Source of the DNA: Manis javanica
Taxonomy: Eukaryota; Chordata; Mammalia; Pholidota; Manidae
Direction: 5' to 3'
NCBI RefSeq assembly: GCF_040802235.1
Contig: NC_133172.1
Coordinates: 61,635,613 to 61,699,612 of the forward strand
DNA: 64,000 bases
The notes beneath the pieces are model-generated. The model made no database searches. It was given only the letters and a program-made list of their open reading frames with translations, and was not told where the DNA came from. The first letter of the stretch is position 1, and every line of letters starts with the position of its first letter. The position numbers and the translations under genes are program-made. Positions 28,695 to 40,144 of the stretch are shown here, in pieces.

Positions 28695-28803
28695 GCCACC
28701 GTTCATGTCTCTGAGCCGCTCCTCCGCACAGCTCGGCACATGTACCGGAAGCTGCCGTGTCGCAGTACCAATGCTAATAAATGAGCAGTTTACGTGAAAT
28801 CCT
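28695..28803 (+). promoter_or_regulatory. COX4I1: COX4I1 3' UTR with poly(A) signal
   Basis: A short 3' UTR follows the TGA. A canonical AATAAA lies at 28776-28781. A GT-rich stretch (tgtgtgattgg) begins about 20 nt further on, a typical downstream element, so cleavage is expected near 28795-28805. The compact 3' UTR matches COX4I1 in other mammals. Confidence 0.85.
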
Positions 28804-31800
28804 GTGTGATTGGTTCTTTGACAGCTGAATGAAAGTGTCTGTCATTTGAAACACAGTGGGCTTCTCCCAGGTGTCCGAAGTAAATACACTTTGAGAATAA
28901 ACGAAATGGCAAAAATTAATTATTTAAGGGGACATAATACACAGACTAAAAACTAAGTCCTACGAGATGGAATTTTTAGGTTTTTGATGAGATTTTTTGT
29001 CAGAGTACAATCCCGGAATAGCCAGGCTGACAGAAGTCACCATTGGCGCTGCTTCTGAGACCTGCCTGGGACTAGCCCTCTCCCCTTGAAATTGTCAGTG
29101 TCGGCTGGAGTGGGTGACCAAGGGCAGGCCAAGGTCTGAGCTCCCTGACGGGCCTCGGTGATACCCTCGTGCTCTGGGCCTGCTTATTCCTGGGCATGCT
29201 CAGCCTATTAATCTAAACAGCAATGAGGCCAGCTCCAGGGGGGCAGTGGTTGCAGGAGCTTATCCTGGCCCCTGCAGCCTCCCAGCGGAGCCCCCTTCCC
29301 GCCCTCCTGCTGTTCTCCCGCTCAGGGGTCTCTGGAGGCTGCTGGGGAGCAGAACGAATCCCGGCACACAGTCTGCGTGGTGGGGGCTGCAGGAGGCTGC
29401 TGCCAAGGGGTCTCCCAGCATCTCTGATGGCAGAATGAGGCTAGGGTGCTGGGTGACCTCTGAGAAGCCCAGCTGTAATGGGGAAGGGGATTGGTCCTGA
29501 AGCTTGACCAGAGGCAGGCACAGGGAGGGCCTGAGGTTACTGGAAGGCTTGACCTAACCAATTTAAAATTAAGGTAAAGATAAATATACAGTCCCTGATG
29601 GTAGTGTCTTCCTGCGCCACTTCAGAAGTGCCCTGATCCCTTCTCAGAGGGCCAGCTGCCTCTGGGAGGCGGGCCCTGTACTGAGGGTAGGAATGCCCGG
29701 AGCTGCGGCCTGCATCAGCTGCGAGCACCCGTGGGGCCTTGGGATGGCTTCAGGTAGGAAGCTTGGGCCTGCCCAGCAATGCCGTTGGCAGCTCCTGCCC
29801 GAGGCGGCCCCTGTAGTGGGGCCCAGCACCTACCCTGGGCCATGCACTCCAGCGCCAAGGTCTCAGGATGCACCCCTCTCCTGCCCCCTGACTCCCGTTA
29901 GATTGTGGAACTAGGGTCTGGAGAGGGCTCCACTTGCACAAAATTGGGTGAGTGGTGGACACTGAAGGTCCCCTGGTCCGCAAGCTGTTTCTACCCCAGA
30001 ACGGCTCCAAGCATCCCCCTGGGCCTGGGGCCCGGCCGTTGGGGGTCGGGTTCTCAGGCCCTCCCCGTACCTCATGGGAACCTGCTCCGAGTTGCTGAGA
30101 GGATCACCACTTGCACGCAGCCATCAGATGTCAGATTCCAAAGTGTGACTCTCAGCCCTCTTCTGTCCTCTATCCTTGTGGGTTTATGCCTTAAAAAACC
30201 TTTACCTGCCATTTTAGGGGGAATTCAGGAGGGAGCAGGGTTCATACCAAATAAAACCCTTCCTTAAGCTGAGGCCTGCTGGGTGGATTTACTGGCGTCC
30301 ATGTGTGGGGTGCCCCCAGGAACACTGCCGAAGGTTCCAGCAACAGATTCGATCACGCTCCTCAGGGCTGACGGAGAGGGGTGGGGGGGATGGGAGCAAT
30401 TACAAGTGGTTCCAGGGAGGCCTCCCCAAGGAGGGAACATGGGCTGAAGAACAAGGAGCCTCTCACCCCAAAACTTGAGTGGGGACGGGGGTGGAGACAG
30501 GCCCAAACTCAAAGGACTGCAAATGCCCTGAGGACAGAGCTCTGTTCTAGGAACTGAAAGACCAGGAGAAGGAAGCTGGGCAGGACTTGGAAATACTGAA
30601 GATGCCCTTGGGGCAGCCCCCAGCCTAGCTTCTCGAGGCCAGAGGGGTCCTTGTGCCCCCAGGACCGGGCCTTGAGGGGCTTCCTTGGAGTGGGGCTCCT
30701 GACGGGCCTGGCACTGCGCCTCTGCGGAGGACTGTGTGGAGTCCCTGCCGGGCTGCTCCTCACCTAATGTTTGGGTGGCTTCCTGCCTTTGAAAAGGCAC
30801 CTGTCCCTTTACACTGTTATCACTTTTGTCTTGACTCAATGCTCACCTTGTTACCGCTGGCAGCTTCCTACCCTGTAGAACTAAAAAAATCTCCCTACTA
30901 AGGGACAGAACAGCAGCCTTACTAAACACAATCCTAGAAGCTGGGAGCCAATAGAAAAGTTCCATCTGGAATGATACCACCTACACTATTAACCAAGAGC
31001 ACAGAAAGCATAAAGGTATTTAGAGGCGAATATTGAGAACTAGCAGGTGTTTGCTGAGAGAAGCGCTGAAGGATACGGTCCGGGAAGGAGACAGCTGAAC
31101 TCGGACGAAGTGAAACATGAGGAGGAGGTGAGAAGAGGGACAGGGAGCTGGGAAGGCAGAGCCGCTTGAACCCTGGCTCCACACAGCCCTGGAAGTGGCC
31201 ATGACCACTGGGGCGACTTTGGAAGAGGAAGCCTGTGGCAGAGTACGTTTTGGACTTGTGTGAATCCCCACATAGAAACGGAGGAACGAGATAGCAAAAC
31301 CCAAACCCAAGTGCCAACATCCATCAGAAAATGCAGTGAGAAGATATTCCTGTGGAACACTCCCTCCCAGCGATCCCCAAAATATAAATGGGTGTGGACA
31401 AATCGGCCATGGTCACAAGCTCTGCACGTATCTGCTTAGGTCCCCAACGAAGCGGAAGGAGGCAGGGGACAGCTGACGCACCTGAGAACAGACCCCGTGG
31501 CAGCCACTGGCTGGAGGCACAGCTGGCGCCTCTGCCTGGGAGGGACCACTGAACCCAACGGCAGGCATAGTGGGGGCCCGCCCGAGGCCTGAAGGGGCCG
31601 GAGCGCTCTCCTTCTTGACACGGGCCGTCCTGGGCCAGCCCTGAGACAGCGACCCGCATTGCAGAGAAACTGCTGAGAGGGACGTGAGTGGCCAGGACAG
31701 GGACAGCAGAGGTGTAGGGAAGGTAGGGCCCAGATACGTGGGGGAAGTAAAGACAGCCTCACCATCTCAGAAGGCCGGCTGCCGTGGTGTTCAGCCTTTA

Positions 31801-33585
31801 ATGAAAACAACCAAACAGGTTCTCCTGAAATTAGAAATGTCATCCTGAAGCACAACTCCTAGGAAAGTGAATTTGAACTTCAATTTACTGTACTAGGTTA
31901 GAACCGTACGATATAATCTAAATCTCTGGGTTGTTGGACTAAGAAACAGGAAATGTGAGCACTCTTCGGGAACATAACCAGTCCGCAGAAACTGGGGTGC
32001 TGTCTCCCCACGGCACCCTGGTGTTTGTTGAGAAGGCCCATGCACTAAGCTGCCAGTGGTCAGAGTGGGGTCTGCATGATCCCCTAATACGGCCTTCCTT
32101 TCCCAAAGCCTGACCTCCCGGCTGCTGATGGCAGGGCCTGGTCTGCAAACAGCGGAGACCAACGCTGGGCCCCAGGGTGGCTCCACATGGGCTTATATAT
32201 GGCAGGGAGCTCATGCCCATGGACTTCTCTGGTTTTACCAAATGCCCTCACCCAGAAGCAGCTGGCCTGAGATGGCCTTCCGACCACCCAGTGGGTGATA
32301 ACACTCTTAAAAGATGGGATTCTGTCTTGCAGGATGTAGTATGTCACTTTGTTTATATCAATTTTTTTTACACGAGCTTGTGGAGGTTAACTTTACCACT
32401 TCAGTCCTAACCTTACATTTTAGACTCTTCAGGTGGGACTAGGACTGCATTTGAGGAGCAATTCCCATAGTCCAGGGAGGTCCACAATGGCTGTGGGAAC
32501 TTGGTGAGTCCCCATCTGGGGTGGGGGTAACAGCGCGTTCCCGTGTGTGGAGGTATTTGCATCTTATTTGGTGGGGACGCACAGTCGTTTGGATGTTGTA
32601 TGAAGGGTCACAAATGTGGAGAGGGATGTGCGTGGTTGCTGAGCAGCCGGAGATGGACTGGGCCATGCAAGTCATTGTCTTTGCGCTTAAACCACACCTC
32701 CACACAGGCTGACGGACGCGGGGGCCGCATGCTGCAACCGTGTTTGGCGAGCTGCGGCTTTGCCTCTGTCCCTGGGGCTCGCGTGGACCAGGAGGCTGGA
32801 GCAGAAGGGGGCTCTTCCTGCCTGCTTCCTGTCTCTCCTGCATCCTGCCTGCTTCCCACCGGCAGGCTGTCCGCTGTGTACTTCCTGTGAGTGTTGGGCC
32901 AGCACGCGTCTTCACCCCTGTGCCTGCAGGGCCTTCTGCAGCAGCAGTGGCGACTGGCTCTCCGTGGTTCCCACACGTGCAGGGGCGACCTGAGCATCTG
33001 TCTTTGGGAAGCCCTGCAGTGGGTGGAGAGGAGCTCGTGGCGAGGCCTGGGGTGTCCAGTTTCTGTGTGACCTCAGGCCGCTCAGCGGCCGTCAGGTGGG
33101 GCTCCCTTCATCCCACGGGGTGTCACGGAGGGAGTGCTCTCCGAGAGGGACTGTCACCATGGCAGCCGTGGTCTATCTTTTGTTTTTAAAAGAATAAGTG
33201 GATAAGTTGAACATTTATTTTTGATTTGTCTTTGATACTAGTATTTGAAGGGAAGAAAGCTGTGAATTAGTTTAAGATGAAGTAGATAGTGACTCTCAGA
33301 AACTGTTAAATTTCTGTAAAGCCTTCTCTTGCGCTTCAAAGGCATGAGAGGCAGTTGCCAATACTGTGCCTAATTTGACCTCAGGAAAAGCCTTCAGTCT
33401 CCCCCTGCTATGATGTATGGCCAGTACTGCTGCTGTGGCCTTCGGACGCGTGAGATGCCGACTTGCTCCCAAGTCGGCCTTCTTGCTGGGCTTCACTCCG
33501 AATTCTCACCTGTTTCTCGGATATCCAAAGTAAAGTTGCCCTCAGAAATTATTTCTTAGGTTCTTCTTTTTAATTCTACCTTCTT
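28804..33585. other. Intergenic sequence downstream of COX4I1
   Basis: Mostly unique GC-rich sequence with no exon I can support. 30.9-31.9 kb is purine-rich on the plus strand with several overlapping minus-strand open frames that lack recognisable protein similarity; I could not assign it to a repeat family. Nothing here identifies a gene. Confidence 0.5.
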
Positions 33586-33589
33586 TTCA

Positions 33590-34560
33590 CCTATTTTATT
33601 GAGAGAGAATGGACACACATCACCGTGTAAGTTTAAGACACAGCACAATGTTTGATTTACATCTATTGTGAAGTGGTCACCACAATAGGTCCACTGATAC
33701 CCATCTGCTCATATAGATACAATAAAAAGAAAAGAAGGAAAAAGTTCTTGTGAGGAGAATGCTTCGGGTTTACTCTCTGAACACCTGTCCTGCATTTCAC
33801 ACACAGTGCGAGCTCTGTTCACCACATTGTATGTCACAACACGCGTGCTTATTTGTGACCGGAGGCTTATATGTTCTGACCACCTTCCTCCAGGTACCCC
33901 TCCCCACCCTCCTCCTCTGGTAACCGCACGTCTGATCTCTTTTTCTATGAGTTTGGCTTGTGTTTTAGGTTCCATGTATAAGTGAGAGCGTATAGTATTT
34001 GTTCTTCTCCATTTATTTCTCTTAGCATAATGCCTCCCAGGTCCACCCAAGTTCTCATCATGGTAGGATTTCCTCTTTTTTTTAATGGCTGAATAATACT
34101 CCAGGTGTATATGTACTAGCCGCTCTTCATCCCTTCCTCCATCAGTGTGCTTAGGTTGTGTCCACGTCTTGGCTGTTGTAAATAGTGCTACTGCAGTGAA
34201 CAAGGGGCGCAGGCATCTGTTTGCATTGGTGGTTTTGTTTTCTTTGGATAAATTCCCTGACGACTGCTGGGTAGTCAGGCAGTTCTGCGCTTACGTTTTG
34301 GAGCTCCTCCACCCTGTTCTCCGCAGTGGCCGCACCAGCTCACGTGTCTGCCACCAGCGCCCAAGGCTCCCTTCTCTGAACGTCACAGCAGCTTGGTTGG
34401 TGCTGGCCGTACTCCAGGTATGACATGGCACCACTGTGGCTTTGGGGTGCATGTCCCTGATAATGTGACGGTGAGTGTCACGTCATGTCTGTTGGCCGTT
34501 TCTATCTTTGGAGAGAGGTCTGTTCAGGTCCTGCCCATTTGAGGTACATTTGCACTCGTG
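33590..34560 (-). mobile_element. Older L1 LINE 3' portion
   Basis: Reverse-oriented L1 3' UTR (attgagagagaatggacac...) leads into an ORF2 C-terminal remnant. The latter encodes a broken FTTAKTWTQPKHTDG...HLEYYSAIKKK stretch between 34203 and 33709. It is more diverged than the intron-2 EMC8 copy. Its 5' limit is uncertain. Confidence 0.8.
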
Positions 34561-35254
34561 TCCTTGGTCACCCCTGGGCTGTAGTTCCTGCCCCAGAGCA
34601 GGGCTCAGAGGTCTTACAGTGATGTCTTAAGCTTGCCAACGTCTCACCTGGTGCGGCCGGACCTGACCTTGGAGGGAGACTTGGTGTCGGTGGGCCTCAT
34701 TCTCAGTTCTGGACAGCAGAGGGCGCGCTGAGACCTAAGGCATCCTGTTTGTAAGTGGGGCACCCAGGGTGAGCGGGGGCTTTCTCCTGGCGCTCTCCCG
34801 GCCCCGGGGGTGAGGCATGATGGCAGTTTGCTCCCGCAGCCTCTTCTTCTCGCGTCCCTACTTGTAGCAGTGTTTCACCCACAGGCAGGGGACTTGCAGG
34901 GTGGGCTGGCCAAGCCCATCACTCAGCAGGCAGTCACTGCCGTCTCCTCTGCTCCAGCTGCCCTCTCTCCGTCCTCCTGCAGAATCCTCTTGGCCCCCGG
35001 GGACATCCTGCTGCAGGGGCAGCTCTGCAGGCTGGAAACTTCTTTCACCCCCAGGGATGCTTTGCATGACCTCGGACTTGGCACAGCCCCCAAAGCACAG
35101 CATAGTGTGCGAGGGTGTGACCCAGGCTTAGTGCTGGCAGTGCCCGAGAGCTGCTGCACAGGGCTCCCCGAGTGAGGTGCACAACGACCTTATTTCTGAA
35201 GTAGGCTGGCCAGGAGTAAGTGTGCCGCCACCAGCTCAGGCCCAGCTCCGCTTG

Positions 35255-35455
35255 CTGCCCTTCGTGTGTTATTTCCTCCCTAGAGTCATGAGGTTATTCT
35301 CCCCATTTAACAGATTAAGGGGTCACAGAGAGGTGAAGATCACACAGACATCAGAGGCCTGTGCCAGAGCCCAGGCAATGCCTACTGTGCAGTTTTTCTT
35401 GAGCACTTTGTACAGCTCCTGGCACATGGCAGGTGCTCAGTGCGTGTTTACTGAG
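35255..35455 (+). repeat. MIR relic with L2/MIR-like tail
   Basis: The run gaggttattctccccattta continues as acagattaaggggtcacagagaggtgaag, the MIR core. After it, cctggcacatggcaggtgctcagtgc resembles an L2 or MIR tail. Confidence 0.65.
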
Positions 35456-36192
35456 TAGCAAACATATTCAAACTCTTAGAATAAGTTAACATCTCAGGTC
35501 TTTTCAAACGACTTCTGTATTTTGTCCTGTAATAACCACCTGCACCCCCACCACCCCAAACCAGAAGTCAAGAACAAAACCAGGTGCCCACCACCCTCCA
35601 GCCTGACCATCCCTTCTGCACCTGTCCACGCGGGATGCTCATGGTCCAGTGCCGTGCCTGCACCACCAGGACATGCTCCGTGGGGAGTGTGGAAGGCAGG
35701 ATCATCCTAGGGGATCACAGTCTTTCAGAACCCGATGGGAGCTCAGGCTGTGGCTCTCAAAGGTGTGCACATGGAGGCACAGCCCCAACTGTTGCGAGGC
35801 TAAGGTGGGTTTGAGGAGGAGAGTGACCAACCTGTCTCGGTTTTCCTGGGACCTTCCCGGTTTAAGCGCTAAAGCCCTGCACACCCGCTGTTTCCATTTA
35901 GCTGATTACTTCTGCTGATCACCATGGCAGCAAATAAACCTAACTGCAGGAGTTTTGTGATTTATTGAAAAAAGAATGGACATGAAGGGTGTTCTGACAA
36001 AGTCCCAATGGGAGCAAGACAAGATCGCCAAACACGAGGCATGTCCGTGCAGGCTACCCTCACGTCCCACAACTCCTTGATCCCAGGACAGCTGATCGGT
36101 CCCCTGACTGAGGAGCTGCGTTAAGAGCTGAGCAGCTCTTGCAAGGACGCTGAGGTTTTATTAGGAAATGCAGGAGAACACAGGCTTCATTT

Positions 36193-36475
36193 CAGTGTTT
36201 TTCAGCCCAGGCTGCACATTAGGATCACCTGGGCAGCTGTTGCGAGGCATTGAGGCAGGGGCCTTACCAGGTGCACCTGCAGGGGTTAAATTCAACAGCA
36301 GGTTCAAACCGCTGAATTCATTCCCAGGTTGCTTGGGAAACTGGCTGAACACACAGACTCCTCTGTTCCAACCCAGGGCTCCCAAATCAGAATCTCTAGG
36401 GGAGTGAAACCACAGGTGCTCTTGAGGCCAGGCTGGGGGGTGAGGCTCCTGCACACCTGATGACCCTGTGAACAG
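36193..36475. mobile_element. hAT/Charlie (MER5-like) DNA transposon relic
   Basis: The left part reads ggctgcacattaggatcacctgggcagctgtt. The internal part includes ccaaatcagaatctctaggggagtg, both typical of MER5-class elements. Orientation and subfamily are uncertain, and the middle may be interrupted. Confidence 0.6.
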
Positions 36476-37891
36476 AGGGGGTCTTAGCCTCTCAAACAGG
36501 GTGGGGGAGGGCAGGAGGTCTGTAAGGGCTTGATTCCCCCGCTGACACAGGACCACCGCCCCCGCAGGCTTTTGAGTCTGTCATCCACACAAAGGCGGAG
36601 CGAAACTGGCTGTCATATCCCACGTAACCACGAGGGGGCAGCCAGGCTCCATGTTTGTCCTGGAGCCCCGAAGGCCGGCTCTGCATTCCTCCCCCTTGTT
36701 AAACTTGCCCCCTAAGAAGTCGGAAGGGGACAGTCTGGAGTATGGGGCAGTGGCCCGAGTTTTCCTGCCCTGTGGGTGATGTTCCTCTAAAGGCTGGATT
36801 TGGTGGTGAAAATCCATGGGAATTTTTTATTCTGCTCCATGACACTGCGGAATTTATTTTAATACAGAAATAACTATTTGTACAAATGATGAGTAACGTT
36901 GACTCTCGAGGAAGATGCCCTGGCTGTTGCAGGCTTCTGGACACAGCGCACCTCGGAGGGAAATGCGCCCTCTCTGGCTTGAGAGGCTCAGGTCCACACG
37001 CCTGGGCCGCAGGTCTGCCCCCCGGCCGACATACGCAGGGAGGGGATGAGACCGACTGTCTCCGTCTTCCTTTGTTTCCTCATCAGGGCTAAGCTTCGTA
37101 GCACGGGAAGGACAGGACCCCTTCCTCAGGGGCCGAGTGAGAAGCATGGTCTTTTGCAATAAATTCCAATTTACTTGTGAACATGTGTTATCAAGTCGGC
37201 CCTGCACTGCTTCCTACGTCCATAGACGAATGTTCTGTAACCGGGCTAGAAAGCATCTGACAGAGAGTGTAAGAGACTCTCTTTAGAAATGGGGAAATAG
37301 AAACTCACAGAGCGGGCTGGGGTGCTGAAGGTGGGGGTGTGTGAGGTGGGGGCAGCCGGGCTCTGACCCGAGGTCTGGCCGGCCCGGACCGCGGGTGAGT
37401 GAGTGAGTGTCTTGCCCTGCTCCCGCCCGCTGGCACCATCTGTGAGGACTAACAGAAGAACGGCCCTCCTGGGGGTGGCCATGATGCTTGGGCAGAGCCG
37501 CAATCTCGGGCCACAGGTAGTGACAGCTCCTTAAACAGGCGTCCGCACGGACTCCCCAAATCCTGGCGCTGCTTCATTCCAGGGCCTGTCCAGGCTGCTA
37601 TGATGCGGCCCCCATGTTAGAAACTCCAGGTTTTCAGGGGGAAATAGTTTCCAGAGATGTTTTCAGGGCCTTCTTACCCTGACCTTCTTTGGCTCTCAGC
37701 AAGAGGTCTCTGCGCCCAGGCTCAGCCTCCTTTCCGCCGGAGAGCAGAGCAGGGCGCTGCCCGCAGAGGCCTTCACCCTCCCCGCTCCTCCAGCCCCAGA
37801 GCCACTGCGAGACAGGCATTTTCTCGAGAGTTTAGCAGCGTGGGTTGGGTTCATGCTCTGGGCCTGGATGGATGTGGCAGTGGCCCAAGGG

Positions 37892-37892
<1 letters not shown>

Positions 37893-37923
<31 letters not shown>
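37893..37923. repeat. (TG)n microsatellite
   Basis: Fifteen uninterrupted TG units plus one T, followed by ttcgtg. Confidence 0.95.
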
Positions 37924-37925
<2 letters not shown>

Positions 37926-38308
37926 CGTGTCTCAGAAGCAACAGGAATAAACAGGCATGTTTTCTTGGGGCATTTTCACTCAAAGTTTTGGAAAAAGTTC
38001 TCGTTTATAAGTAAAACAAACATGAATATACCGTAGAATGGAATGAAAAGCTCAAGTCAATTTTAAAGATAAAATACATGACTTCAAAGAGATTTGCATG
38101 GCGCCAGTTTGAGCTACTCCTGCAGGGGCTCTTCTCTGCCTACAGCAACTTGAAGAGTAAGTGCATCAACAACGCACATTTCCTGAGTACATATGTGTGC
38201 AAGGCAGTGTGCTAGACCCTGAGGGGGGCAGGCCAGGGGTACCCAGCTCCTGCTCCTGTGCTCTGGGGGGTAGTCTTAGGTCCACGCTCCGCCTCATCGT
38301 CACCTTCA

Positions 38309-38332
38309 TCACCACCACCACCACCACCACCT
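38309..38332. repeat. (CAC)n trinucleotide repeat
   Basis: Seven to eight ACC/CAC units after cttcat. Confidence 0.9.
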
Positions 38333-38339
38333 TCTCATC

Positions 38340-38455
38340 GTCCTGAGCTCCAGAACACCTGCGTCTGTTTTGTTCCCCACTGAAATCCTAGCCTCTAGAA
38401 CATCGCCTGGTATATATTAGTTCCTCAGTAAATATTTCCTGAACGAGTGCCTCAT
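38340..38455 (+). mobile_element. L2 LINE 3' end relic
   Basis: The words tcctagcctctagaacatcgcctgg and ttcctcagtaaatatttcctgaacgag fit the L2 terminus. Confidence 0.6.
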
Positions 38456-38459
38456 CATT

Positions 38460-38640
38460 ACATAACCACGCTAACATCTATGGTGTACGTTATTTCCTTT
38501 ACTGCTTACTGCAGTCCTAGGAGGTGGGAGGGGTAGTTATCTGTCCCAGATGGACGTCGAGAGAGGCTGAACAGCTTCAGAGGCTGTTCACCAAGTAGAC
38601 GGTAGGATGAGGATATAACCCCAGGCTCTGCAATCAGACC
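38460..38640 (+). repeat. MIR-like SINE relic
   Basis: The pattern ctgcagtcctaggaggtgggaggggtagttatctgtcccagatggacgtcgagagaggctga follows the MIR core. The flanks are decayed. Confidence 0.55.
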
Positions 38641-39335
38641 GATGGGGGTCAGAAAGCTGTACCTGTTCCTGGGGAGAGATTCTTAGCTTTTGCTGGATTT
38701 TCAGAGAGGGTAGTGGCTCCAAAAGCCTAAACCCCAGTCTGTGTGACTGCAGAGCCTGGGTGTTCCACCTTGACCCATGATGACCTGAGACTCTTGGCAC
38801 AGTCATCAGGTGGTGGGACTTGAATTCAGAGGGCATGAGCCCTTGAGGCTGGCCTGGTCAGGGATGGCTTTGACTTGCCTTCTCTGCTGGTCATCTGAAA
38901 CATTCCAGCGTCCAGATACCAGCTAATGCCAGCTGGAGTTGACTGCGTGTGTCCAGAGGTGCGGCCAGCAGGGGGTTTAGACAGCAATTCCACGTTTGCA
39001 CCGTCTTGGTCAGTGGCCACTTTGACTTCTGGTGCTGCCCAGGTGTTTCTGCACACGCTACGGCCATGCTGACCCGGAGGGGGTATTGTAGGGTTTCCCC
39101 TGTGATCAGGAGCCTGCTGGGGTCACCTGCACAGCAGAGTCACAAGGCTGCCCTGGAGGACTTTCCCATCCATTATGGCCACCACTTCCTCAAACCTCCC
39201 GGAGGCCCTGCTGGAAAACACCAGGTTGGGATCCTCATGCGTCTGGCAGAGCCACGGTTCTGAGGCTGCAGGGATGGCGCGCTGGAGGGTGTTGGGTACC
39301 CGGATGCAGCCAAATCTCAGGGCTGGACAGTATGT

Positions 39336-39790
39336 GAGTGTCCGGTGGCTATTGCAACAAATCATCCCAAACAGGGGGCTTAAAACGATAGGAATTTATT
39401 CCCTCCAAATCCTGGAGGCTGGAAGTCTGAAATCAAGGTGTCAGCCGGGAGCGTCCCCTCTGGAGAGAGGCCCTGGGGAGGCCCTGCCTGCGCTTCCGGC
39501 TCCTGGAGGCCCCGGTGTGCTCGCGCTCCGGCTGCTACTCCAGCGCTGAGCCCCCTCTCCGCCCTCACGCGGCCTGCCCCGTGTGTGTCTGATCTCCGTC
39601 CCCTGTCTTTATTTATAAGGGTGCTTGGTATTGGATTCAGGGCCACCCTACTCCAGGGGGACCTCATCTTAAGTAAGTACATCTGCAAAGACCCCATTTC
39701 CAAATAAGGTCACATTTGCAGGTCCTGGGGTTCAGGACTCCAACAACTTTAACATATCTTTTTTTGGGGACACAATTTAACCCTGCACAG
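39336..39790 (-). mobile_element. MaLR-type LTR (MLT1/MST class), minus orientation
   Basis: Reads as a reversed MaLR LTR: attgcaacaaatcatcccaaa, ggaggctggaagtctgaaatc, ttataagggtgcttgg, tctgcaaagaccccatttcc and a terminal ggggacacaatttaaccc. It is near full LTR length (about 455 bp) and has no internal coding region. Confidence 0.85.
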
Positions 39791-39879
39791 ATGGCACTGC
39801 TGCCCTCAGGCCATCTCTGCAGATGGCACCAGGCTTGCCAGGTCTTGCCCATGCCTGGTAAAAACAAACTACCAGAGCA

Positions 39880-40142
39880 TCTGAACTTGAACTCGTCTGA
39901 GGAGTTAGCCTTTTCCAGAGAGCAAGGGGGGCTTACTGCCCCTGACCCTGCCGTAACTCCGTCTTCGTCATGCCACTGGGGTTTCTGGTGGGGACCATCA
40001 TCCCCCGGGGATTCAGCTTCTCCTGAGCCCAGATACTCCTGGACCTTTAGCTTGCAGGAGCCACTAAATCCTTTCCTCTCCTTTATTTGCTCAAGCCAGT
40101 TTAAAGTGATTTTTTTTGGTCATTCATAACAGAAAGAACCCA
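39880..40142 (+). mobile_element. MaLR-type LTR fragment, plus orientation
   Basis: The 3' end shows gctcaagccagtttaaagtg and cataacagaaagaaccc, the plus-strand MLT1-class LTR terminus. It lies about 90 bp from an oppositely oriented LTR. The 5' limit is uncertain. Confidence 0.65.
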
Positions 40143-40144
40143 CC

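Larger units (their letters stand above)
34560..39335. other. Intergenic sequence with MIR, L2, hAT and simple repeats
   Basis: No gene was recognised. It holds a MIR near 35.3 kb, a hAT relic at 36.2-36.47 kb, a TG microsatellite at 37.9 kb, a CAC trinucleotide run at 38.3 kb, an L2 tail at 38.4 kb and a MIR at 38.5 kb. Confidence 0.55.
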
